Positions 1-5,277 of a stretch of 7,864 nucleotides of DNA are shown piece after piece. The DNA lies in NCBI GenBank assembly GCA_030618505.1, contig JAUXDF010000132.1, positions 1 to 7,864 on the forward strand, in the 5' to 3' direction. Each line of letters begins with the position of its first letter. Position 1 is the stretch's first letter. A model generated the notes under the pieces. The model did not search any database. It was not told where the DNA came from and saw nothing but the letters and a program-made list of their open reading frames with translations. This DNA comes from Spongiibacteraceae bacterium. Lineage in GTDB: Bacteria > Pseudomonadota > Gammaproteobacteria > Pseudomonadales > PIVM01. Position numbers and translations under genes: made by a program.

Positions 1-928
1 TAGCCATCAACATGATACCAACACCGGAGGGCACCAGGGCAACGATATTACCGGGCTGGGCGAAACCGAGGGTATCATTTTTCCAGAGAACATTATCAAA
101 CAAGTGAGTGCCTTGGCCGCCTTTACGAATCAAACCAGGCAAATCAAACACCAATAGGCCGGCAGTATTGTAGGCCGCCCAGTTATCATATACATCAGCA
201 TCCCTTGAGTTTTCTATCTCAATGCCCGCGACGTTGTACATAGCGCTATTGCGACGCACAATAATGTTGATCGATTGACCAACATAAATACCGGCATCAG
301 AGGCACCGATGGCTATACTGTCCTCTATTAGCACGTTATCACTCAGAACGGGGTATAAACCATAACCACCGTTGTTAGTGTTACCTCGACTAGTCCACTC
401 AACGCGTACACGGCGTATGATTACACCGTCAGCGCCTTCGACACGAATACCGTCTCCAGCGGGGTTAACTACCGCTAAATCCTGTACCGTAAAGTGATTT
501 CCCAGCGCCAGAATACCCTGAGCACCCGTTTCCTGATCACCAAAATCCAGTATGGTGCTGTTCAGACCAGCTCCAGCTAGAGTGATGTGCGAGGTATTAA
601 TGATAAACTCATCACTAAACTTGTGCGTTCCAGCAGGAAACACAATAGTGGTGCCTGGCAAAGCACTGAGTGCAGCATTTTGCGCCTGAAACTCAATGTC
701 TGTACCTGGAGTCAAAAAGACCACATTGGGACCAGGAGCTATGAATGCCGGCTGATATATAGTTGACGTATCAAAGGGTTTCGCTGGCTTGGGCATAGGC
801 GGCTCAGGTGCCTGGCAACCGGCGCCGAGTGCAGCAAGACATATCGTCAATATGGAACTGGAAGCGATCGTACGCCAGGTTAAACGCTGTAACCTCCGCG
901 CCGGCCTCTTTAATATTAATTTTTGCAT
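1..928 (-). CDS. Secreted parallel beta-helix protein, putative lipoprotein (TIGR03805-like), 3' end cut by window edge
   Basis: Reading leftward from ATG 926-928 there are 309 codons with no stop before the window edge, so the C-terminus is missing. AAAGGA ends 8 bases before the ATG and supports this start. Residues 1-38 look like an export signal: basic start (K3, K7, R8, R11, R12), hydrophobic stretch about 21-36, then Gly-Ala-Gly-Cys with Cys38 as candidate lipidation site. Gly at -3 is off the usual lipobox, so simple cleavage is also possible. A Pro-rich linker follows (40-51). From about residue 80 the protein shows short repeating beta turns ending in N/D-G or N-x-L/V-I steps, for example NHFTVQDLAV, DGVIIRRVRV, DNVLIEDSIAIG, INIIVRRNSAMYN and ADVYDNWAAYN. 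This is the pattern of a right-handed parallel beta-helix. Segments such as YNVAGIEIENS (231-241) and VFDLPGL (260-266) match what I recall of family TIGR03805, whose members often pair with a second exported protein (TIGR03806). That partner could lie just left of the window. Function is unknown; no catalytic residues can be assigned. Confidence 0.85.
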   Translation of the reverse strand, partial: MQKLILKRPARRLQRLTWRTIASSSILTICLAALGAGCQAPEPPMPKPAKPFDTSTIYQPAFIAPGPNVVFLTPGTDIEFQAQNAALSALPGTTIVFPAGTHKFSDEFIINTSHITLAGAGLNSTILDFGDQETGAQGILALGNHFTVQDLAVVNPAGDGIRVEGADGVIIRRVRVEWTSRGNTNNGGYGLYPVLSDNVLIEDSIAIGASDAGIYVGQSINIIVRRNSAMYNVAGIEIENSRDADVYDNWAAYNTAGLLVFDLPGLIRKGGQGTHLFDNVLWKNDTLGFAQPGNIVALVPSGVGIMLMA

Positions 929-1021
929 GGTTATTTCCTTTAGTTGTTATAATTAACCGATTTTGTATATGGATTAGGTATTACTTTTTGTTCTCCTCTC
1001 GCTCCAGTACAGATGTGCGAT

Positions 1022-1040
1022 ATATCACTTGCAGTGATAT
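1022..1040. promoter_or_regulatory. Perfect 19-bp palindrome, candidate operator for the beta-helix gene
   Basis: ATATCACT-TGC-AGTGATAT has two perfect 8-base arms around a 3-base centre. It lies 94 bases upstream of the beta-helix start codon, in the only gap that can hold that gene's promoter if it has its own. The size and symmetry fit a dimeric DNA-binding protein. I cannot name the regulator. AraC proteins usually bind direct repeats, so this site may belong to another factor. By rough count, an 8+8 palindrome with any spacer up to 10 bases is expected about once by chance in the whole window, but only about 0.05 times in this gap. Confidence 0.45.
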
Positions 1041-1062
1041 TTAGGCTCCATTCTCAACATCG

Positions 1063-1104
1063 CTAAAACAAAAAGATGCTGCGTAATTTATACGGCCTTT
1101 TTGT
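1063..1104 (-). terminator. Imperfect A/T-flanked hairpin, possible terminator of the AraC-type gene
   Basis: Read on the minus strand, ACAAAAAG (1104-1097) pairs with CTTTTTGT (1075-1068), and an inner CGTA (1094-1091 region) pairs with TACG around a 5-base loop. A GC step between them needs bulges on one side. The left arm runs into CTTTTTGTTTTAG, a U-rich tail in the direction of the regulator gene's transcription. The site lies about 155 bases beyond that gene's stop. The bulges and weak GC core make it a poor textbook terminator. If real, it would separate the regulator transcript from the beta-helix gene. Confidence 0.3.
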
Positions 1105-1260
1105 GTTTCCTGACAGTAAAAACTTGACCTGAAACATGAAAAATACGACGAAAAGCTGAAATTCGCAGGTTTTAAAGAAATACGTCAGGGTTATTTTCAC
1201 ACTAAATGCGGATTATGATGGCCGGGCACGCGAGGTGACAAATGTCATCCCGTGTAATCT

Positions 1261-2352
1261 TCAGCTATTTCCTAGCTGCTTGCGGCGATATTCCGAGGGG
1301 GTAAGCTGATAGGTTTCTTTAAAGGATTTATTAAAAGAGCTGAGTGAGCGATAACCAACACCTAGAGCAATACTGAGCACTGGCAGCCGTTTCTCGCCAG
1401 GATCTGAGAGGCGCTGCGCTGCTTCTTCGATACGGTAACGGCCGATAAAATCACTGAAGTTACGGTAGCCCAGCTCACCGTTAATTAATAACCTCAGCCG
1501 GTATTCTGGCATTAGCATCTGTTTTGCAAGCTCACTAATTGTAAGGCCATTTTTGCGGTAGATTTTCTCCTCTTCCATTAATTGCCTTAACTGCATCACT
1601 AGCATTTGTACACTTTCATCGTCTACCAGGTCCTGGGCAGCACTATCCTCAGCTGCCATATCGGCTTTTTTTGATGAATCCGGTGCTGGGTCACTTTCAC
1701 CTTCCGAATAGCCGAAAAGCGGTAATTTTTGCCAGCTTAATAACTGAACATTAAAGTACAGCAGAAATAAGCCCAGCAATATGTACTGCACATCCACCAT
1801 CCAGAGTAAGTCCATATTAAAAACATAGCGCGTAGAGATGATCAGGCAAATAAATATCCCTGCAAATAGAATCAGGCTTTGACCAATGCGCCGTCGCAGT
1901 GGAATCAGATCCATTTTCCAGTTACGAATAATGATACTAAGGCCGTGGCCGACCAGAAACAGCTCCAGCACCTGGGGTAATTTAACCAATAAGGTATAGG
2001 CGATCTCGGGAGGAGCGCCAAAGGCACCATAGATATTGGCGCACAGAGGCAACAAGGACATCATAAACACTAATGCTATTTGCCAGATTTTCAGCCGGCA
2101 ATGATCATCAAAAAGCGCATAACACAGCAGCCAGAACATGCCAGCCACGGCGGTTTGAAAAAATGATAATAGCCAGGTGATATAAAAAGGTACCAGTGAA
2201 CGGCTCAACTGCAGCAATAAATCCGAGGCAACACAGAGTAAAAGCAGGGAAAAAATCCACTCCGCTGAGCTCTTTCTTCCAGCCTTCGCCAACAATATTA
2301 AAATTAAAGCAATTTGCGATAGCCCGAAAAAAATACTTGCCAGCTGCAGCAT
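1261..2352 (-). CDS. Membrane-embedded AraC/XylS-family transcriptional regulator
   Basis: The 363-residue protein has two halves. Residues 2-206 hold about seven hydrophobic helices (approximately 2-23, 32-50, 55-81, 90-110, 122-142, 157-177, 184-206), a membrane sensor-like region with no recognisable ligand pocket. A polar acidic linker follows (about 215-250, rich in Asp, Glu and Ser). Residues 255-360 form an AraC-type DNA-binding domain. The first helix-turn-helix lies around LTISELAKQMLMPEYRLRLL (270-289). The second includes VLSIALGVGYRSLSSFNKSF (325-344), and the closing TPSEYRR (351-357) is typical of the family. ATG 2352 is preceded by AGGGG about 8 bases upstream. A regulator of this build would act at the inner membrane, binding DNA while anchored. 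Its signal and target are unknown. The neighbouring beta-helix gene on the same strand and its own promoter are the natural candidates. Family call is firm; role is inference. Confidence 0.9.
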   Translation of the reverse strand: MLQLASIFFGLSQIALILILLAKAGRKSSAEWIFSLLLLCVASDLLLQLSRSLVPFYITWLLSFFQTAVAGMFWLLCYALFDDHCRLKIWQIALVFMMSLLPLCANIYGAFGAPPEIAYTLLVKLPQVLELFLVGHGLSIIIRNWKMDLIPLRRRIGQSLILFAGIFICLIISTRYVFNMDLLWMVDVQYILLGLFLLYFNVQLLSWQKLPLFGYSEGESDPAPDSSKKADMAAEDSAAQDLVDDESVQMLVMQLRQLMEEEKIYRKNGLTISELAKQMLMPEYRLRLLINGELGYRNFSDFIGRYRIEEAAQRLSDPGEKRLPVLSIALGVGYRSLSSFNKSFKETYQLTPSEYRRKQLGNS

Positions 2353-2420
2353 TGGTTACGCCCCTTATATCTTAGCAAGCAAGCCTTAATGATAGTGAAG
2401 TGGTTTAATATCTCCCCGAA

Positions 2421-2440
2421 CGTTAACAAAGCGTTAACAA
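2421..2440. promoter_or_regulatory. Tandem 9-bp direct repeat, candidate AraC-type binding site
   Basis: CGTTAACAA occurs at 2421-2429 and again at 2432-2440, starts 11 bases apart, so both copies face the same side of the helix. Each contains the self-complementary GTTAAC. The pair lies about 70-90 bases upstream of the regulator's ATG at 2352, in the 157-base gap after engB. In-phase direct repeats are what AraC-type proteins usually bind, so autoregulation is the simplest reading. Assignment to this regulator is inference. Confidence 0.45.
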
Positions 2441-2509
2441 TTGAACCACCCTTCTTTTGCCAATGCGTGGATTAAGCCTTAGTCATATACGGCAAAACCG
2501 ATGAGAACA

Positions 2510-3139
2510 TCATTCATCATCTAAGGCAGTAGGCTCAAGCGCCAACCAGCCATTTAACACCCGGCATAAATCCTTAATACCGTCTTTCTTAAGAGAAGAA
2601 AACAGCTGCACCGTGGCCTCACAGCCAGCATCAGCCAATTGTTTACGTACGCTTAGCAGCTGGCTTTTACCTGGCCCTCGCTTAAACTTATCAGCCTTGG
2701 TTAACAGAATGTGAACTGGCATTTCGCGCGCCTGCGCCCAATCGAGCATCATCCTATCAAACTCCTGCAGCGGACGGCGAATATCCATTACCAGCACCAA
2801 ACCCTTTAAACTTCGGCGCTGACGCAGATATTTATCCATACTCTTTTGCCAGCGCAATTTAAGCTCAATGGGTACTTTGGCAAAACCATAACCCGGCAAA
2901 TCTACTAGGCGCTGCTGCTCTGTGAGTGAGAAAAAATTTAACAGCTGGGTTCTACCCGGCGTTTTACTGGTTCTTGCCAGCTTCTTTATTCCCGTTAAGG
3001 TATTGATAGCACTAGATTTTCCAGCATTTGATCGCCCAGCAAAGGCCACTTCTGCACCTTCATCTTCCGGGCACTGGGACAGCTTGCTGGCACTGGTTAA
3101 AAACAGCGCCTGATTAAAATTGAGGGTATTAGTATTCAT
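2510..3139 (-). CDS. engB: Ribosome-assembly GTPase EngB/YsxC (YihA)
   Basis: This is a TrmE-Era-EngA-YihA class GTPase, needed for maturation of the large ribosomal subunit in the cytoplasm. All nucleotide-binding motifs are visible in the 209 residues: G1 GRSNAGKS (35-42), the G2 region SKTPGRTQ (58-65) with its switch Thr, G3 DLPGYG (80-85), G4 TKAD (147-150) and a G5-like SSLKKDG (181-187). Length and the opening residues, including the EVAFAGRSNAGKS context, match E. coli YihA closely from memory. The start is chosen by that similarity: AGGA stands only 2 bases before the ATG, a poor spacing. The gene is divergent from the cytochrome genes, as I recall for Pseudomonas engB next to a cytochrome c4 gene. 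The short acidic C-terminal tail is usual. No defect is seen. Confidence 0.97.
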   Translation of the reverse strand: MNTNTLNFNQALFLTSASKLSQCPEDEGAEVAFAGRSNAGKSSAINTLTGIKKLARTSKTPGRTQLLNFFSLTEQQRLVDLPGYGFAKVPIELKLRWQKSMDKYLRQRRSLKGLVLVMDIRRPLQEFDRMMLDWAQAREMPVHILLTKADKFKRGPGKSQLLSVRKQLADAGCEATVQLFSSLKKDGIKDLCRVLNGWLALEPTALDDE

Positions 3140-3210
3140 ATTCCTGGCAATGTAGGGGACAAAAGACTGATTTTATCCGGTATTTACTTTCCCAAATTAG
3201 GGGTGTCGTT

Positions 3211-3243
3211 TATAATGCCGCCGTTTTTTCACTTAAATAAGTG
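3211..3243 (+). promoter_or_regulatory. Candidate promoter -10 and adjacent palindrome for the cytochrome genes
   Basis: A consensus TATAAT (3211-3216) lies about 120 bases upstream of the c5-like start codon. The -35 region (around 3188-3193) does not match consensus, so activator dependence is possible. Thirteen bases after the -10, CACTTA-AA-TAAGTG (3230-3243) is a perfect 6+6 inverted repeat, near the expected transcription start or just beyond it. It could be an operator or a small 5' hairpin. About two such repeats with this spacing would be expected by chance in the window, so position rather than rarity is the argument. Confidence 0.4.
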
Positions 3244-3337
3244 TAACATGCTGAATGAAAGGACATCGTGCTCACCATTGTATGGCGCGCTATGATGACT
3301 TGGCATAGATGGCAAATAACAATTAAAGAGGCGACCC

Positions 3338-3625
3338 ATGAAGAAAATTATCATTGCTGCAGCGGTTATGGCTGCAAGTGTATCAGTACAGGCCCGTGAT
3401 GCGGCAGAGATTTATACTAAAACTTGTACTGTCTGTCACGAGACCGGTGCTGCCAACGCACCCAAGCGCGGCGATGCTGCGGCCTGGAAACCACGCTTGG
3501 AAAAAGGCAACGACGTATTGATGGCCAGCATTAACAACGGCCTCAACGCCATGCCTCCTAAAGGTATGTGTTTCGACTGTACTGCAGACGAATTCAAAGC
3601 CCTGATCGAGTATATGGCTAAGTAA
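3338..3625 (+). CDS. Periplasmic monoheme cytochrome c5-like protein
   Basis: A 95-residue precursor. Residues 1-19 form a Sec signal peptide with likely cleavage after VQA. The mature part of about 76 residues carries one heme c site, C30-T-V-C33-H34, with His34 as proximal ligand. The order that follows is that of cytochrome c5: PKRGD (42-46), AW.PRLEKG (49-57), then NAMPPKG (70-76), where Met72 is the likely distal ligand. C78 and C81 after it match the extra Cys pair of c5 proteins, known to form a disulfide in the family. GAGG-type Shine-Dalgarno (GAGGCG) sits a few bases before the ATG. Role by family: soluble electron carrier in the periplasm. It is followed 25 bases later by the cytochrome c4 gene, so the two are probably cotranscribed. 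I left the symbol empty because the genuine cycB locus may be elsewhere. Confidence 0.93.
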   Translation: MKKIIIAAAVMAASVSVQARDAAEIYTKTCTVCHETGAANAPKRGDAAAWKPRLEKGNDVLMASINNGLNAMPPKGMCFDCTADEFKALIEYMAK

Positions 3626-3650
3626 TTTCTTTGATTAACTGGTATAAGTA

Positions 3651-4274
3651 ATGAAAAAGCTACTCCTATCTGGATTGATGGCACTGGCGGCCAGTGGTAT
3701 GACCCTGGCGGACGGAGACCCCGCTGCAGGACAAACCAAGGCGGCCATGTGTGGTGCATGCCATGGCATGGACGGCAACAGCCCCGCTCCAACCTTCCCT
3801 AAACTGGCAGGGCAGAATGCTCGCTATCTGCTTAAGCAAATGCAGGACATCAAAAGCGGCAGTCGTCCTGTTGCCATGATGGCCGGCCAGCTGGACAGTG
3901 CCTCTGACCAGGATATGGCGGATATTGCCGCTTATTATGCTGGCCAAACCATTAGCTCAGGCGCGGGCAATGAAGCAGTGCTGGCAAAAGGGGAAAGCGT
4001 CTATCGTGCTGGCGTCAAGGAACGAGGATTAGCAGCCTGTACAGGCTGCCATTCGCCAGACGGGCTTGGCAATGCTGCTGCAGGGTACCCCTCACTAGCA
4101 GGTCAACATGCCGCCTATATCGCCACTCAGCTCAAGGCTTTTCGCCTCGGTGCCGAGGATGAGAACGCCGGGCGTCATAATGACGGCGAAACTCGTATTA
4201 TGCGCGAAATTGCCTTTCGTCTCAGTGACAAGGAAATTGAAGCTGTTGCTGACTTTATTTCAAGCTTGAAATAA
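3651..4274 (+). CDS. cc4: Diheme cytochrome c4
   Basis: A 207-residue precursor with a signal peptide (1-20, cleavage after TLA) and two class I cytochrome c domains in tandem. Heme sites are C34-G-A-C37-H38 and C130-T-G-C133-H134. Likely distal Met ligands are M76 or M77 in the first domain (PVAMMAG) and M184 in the second (RIMREIAFRLS). FPKLAGQ (49-55) and YPSLAGQ (146-152) are the duplicated c4 signatures. Length fits the family. Cytochrome c4 is a periplasmic or membrane-associated carrier that passes electrons to terminal oxidases such as cbb3, as known in related bacteria. The Shine-Dalgarno before the ATG is weak (only TAAG-like bases), so translation may be coupled to the c5-like gene upstream. 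A strong terminator follows 15 bases after the stop. Confidence 0.96.
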   Translation: MKKLLLSGLMALAASGMTLADGDPAAGQTKAAMCGACHGMDGNSPAPTFPKLAGQNARYLLKQMQDIKSGSRPVAMMAGQLDSASDQDMADIAAYYAGQTISSGAGNEAVLAKGESVYRAGVKERGLAACTGCHSPDGLGNAAAGYPSLAGQHAAYIATQLKAFRLGAEDENAGRHNDGETRIMREIAFRLSDKEIEAVADFISSLK

Positions 4275-4289
4275 AATCGACCAACAGTT

Positions 4290-4320
4290 AAAAAAAGGTG
4301 GCTCGGCCACCTTTTTTTTT
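4290..4320 (+). terminator. Strong intrinsic terminator after cytochrome c4
   Basis: GGTGGC (4297-4302) pairs with GCCACC (4306-4311) around a TCG loop. The stem can extend through the flanking A run (4290-4296) with the T run (4312-4320). Nine Ts follow the GC stem. This is a textbook rho-independent terminator closing the c5/c4 unit. The A run on the other side could let it work on both strands, though no minus-strand gene needs it here. Confidence 0.93.
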
Positions 4321-4461
4321 GCTTAAATAGCGACTGACGTTTTTAGCTGAGATTTCTCAAAGGGCGCAACTCAGATAAAGCCCGACCACCCACTTCCCTG
4401 TGGCACTTTTTTGCCAATACGGGGACTAAGTAACGCATTTACATAAAAAATGGAGCTTGGT

Positions 4462-5091
4462 ATGTTGAAAGTCCTACGTAATATCCTGTTAGTTTGTTTA
4501 TTTTCCCCTGCAATCGTGATGGCCGAAGACTATGTTGCCGGCCAACACTACCAGGTACTGGCAAACCCCGTACCCACCCTGAATGCAGATAAAATCGAAG
4601 TGGTAGAACTTTTTTGGTATGGCTGCCCACATTGCTTTAAGTTTGAGCCTTTGCTGGACAAGTGGAGTGCTACACTCGCCGATGATGTAGATTTCTCTCA
4701 CTCCCCGGCGATGTGGAATGAGCGCATGACTACCCACGCAAAAATCTTTTACACCGCAGAGGTCTTAGGCGTGCAGGACAAGGCCCACAATGCTGTTTTC
4801 ACTACCATGAATGTTGAGAATAAAAAACTCCTTGATGAAGACGAGATTGCCGCCTTATTTGCAACCTTCGGGGTAAGCAAAAAGGATTTCAGTAAAGCAT
4901 TTAACTCTTTTGGCGTTAGTAGCAGTACCCGCCAGGCCGATGCCAGAGCCAGAGGCTATAAAATCACCGGTACACCAGAGATGGTGGTTAACGGTAAATA
5001 CCGCATCTCGGGAAGTACTGCCGGTAGTCAGGCAAAGATGCTGGACGTGGCTAACTACTTAATTGAAAAAGAACGTCAGGCAAAAAAATAA
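4462..5091 (+). CDS. dsbA: Periplasmic thiol:disulfide interchange protein DsbA
   Basis: DsbA introduces disulfide bonds into exported proteins and is reoxidised by DsbB. I start it at ATG 4462 (209 residues) because GGAG (4452-4455) lies 6 bases before it. An in-frame ATG at 4450 would add MELG but has no Shine-Dalgarno, and the GGAG would fall inside it. Residues 1-21 are the signal peptide (cleavage after VMA). The thioredoxin-fold active site is C55-P-H-C58 in FWYGCPHC, the CPHC dipeptide pair of the strongly oxidising DsbA type. The helical insertion follows, then the cis-Pro loop GTPEMVVNGKY with Thr171-Pro172. All key residues are present. The gene sits between two terminators, so it is probably transcribed mostly alone. 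Its place next to cytochrome c4 on one side and a DgcP-like gene on the other matches Pseudomonas gene order as I remember it. Confidence 0.96.
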   Translation: MLKVLRNILLVCLFSPAIVMAEDYVAGQHYQVLANPVPTLNADKIEVVELFWYGCPHCFKFEPLLDKWSATLADDVDFSHSPAMWNERMTTHAKIFYTAEVLGVQDKAHNAVFTTMNVENKKLLDEDEIAALFATFGVSKKDFSKAFNSFGVSSSTRQADARARGYKITGTPEMVVNGKYRISGSTAGSQAKMLDVANYLIEKERQAKK

Positions 5092-5099
5092 GGCCTTCA

Positions 5100-5128
5100 G
5101 GGGGCCTGCAGTCAGCAGGCCTCCTTTT
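5100..5128 (+). terminator. Intrinsic terminator after dsbA
   Basis: GGGGGCCTGC (5100-5109) pairs with GCAGGCCTCC (5115-5124) around AGTCA, ten pairs including one G-U, followed by TTTT and a pyrimidine-rich stretch. It begins 9 bases after the dsbA stop. The T run is short, so readthrough into the dgcP-like gene is plausible. Confidence 0.8.
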
Positions 5129-5130
5129 GA

Positions 5131-5178
5131 TCTTCTCACTCTCTCTCCTTCCCCCCCCACTACGACCTCCCTCTCCTT
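5131..5178 (+). other. C-rich, G-poor pyrimidine tract in the leader before the diguanylate cyclase gene
   Basis: Of 48 bases, 43 are pyrimidines, 27 are C and only one is G. A run of eight Cs lies at 5151-5158, flanked by CTCTCT and CTCTCC stretches. The tract lies between the dsbA terminator and the cyclase gene. A C-rich, G-poor, unstructured RNA like this fits what is known of Rho loading sites. The homopolymer could also slip in length. Just downstream, TATACT (5202-5207) could serve as a -10 for the cyclase gene but has no good -35. Function is inference; the composition is seen directly. Confidence 0.5.
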
Positions 5179-5277
5179 CGGCAGAACTCTCAGGCACAAT
5201 CTATACTGGTCTAGACATCATGTCGGATTTAACACTGCTCTACTGTGGAAAAGCATAAATTAGCCAGGATCTCGCCT

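Larger units (their letters stand above)
929..1260. other. 332-base noncoding gap between beta-helix gene and AraC-type regulator
   Basis: Neither strand has a convincing gene here. Downstream of the regulator stop there is a small inverted repeat, TGACA-AA-TGTCA (1236-1247), flanked by CACG and CGTG that could extend it imperfectly. Further left are a possible minus-strand terminator (1063-1104) and a perfect palindrome (1022-1040). On the minus strand a TATAAC hexamer (946-951) lies about 17 bases before the beta-helix ATG. It has no good -35 partner and would leave a very short leader, so it is only a weak promoter candidate. An open frame reading right from 808 to 1044 covers the start of the beta-helix gene and is treated as a shadow. 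Confidence 0.6.

Noticed and set aside
808..1044. Rightward open frame of 78 codons
   Set aside because: It overlaps the well-supported start of the beta-helix gene on the other strand and has no ribosome site or family features.
2455..2497. TTTTGCC and GGCAAAA arms downstream of engB, possible terminator
   Set aside because: The loop would be 29 bases and no T run follows in the direction of engB transcription.
3268..3399. Rightward 43-codon GTG frame overlapping the c5-like gene start, with AAAGGA 4 bases upstream
   Set aside because: Possible leader peptide, but the spacing is short, the composition (several Trp, Cys and His) is not protein-like for a conserved peptide, and it runs into the cytochrome in another frame.
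3436..3947. Two leftward open frames (3436-3792 and 3666-3947) across the cytochrome genes
   Set aside because: They are antisense to two certain heme proteins and show no coherent domain.
4348..4359. TGAGA-TT-TCTCA inverted repeat between cytochrome c4 and dsbA
   Set aside because: A 5+5 repeat of this spacing is expected several times by chance in a window of this size; no promoter anchors it.
4450..4461. Earlier in-frame ATG for DsbA
   Set aside because: No ribosome site precedes it, while GGAG inside this stretch is well placed for ATG 4462 and gives a normal signal peptide.
5063..5263. Rightward frame through the dsbA terminator and pyrimidine tract
   Set aside because: It overlaps the dsbA end and a terminator, and its Pro/Ser/Thr/Leu-rich translation simply reflects the CT-rich DNA.
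5245..5277. GTG start extending the diguanylate cyclase by 11 residues
   Set aside because: No ribosome site upstream; ATG 5278 has AGGA at good spacing.
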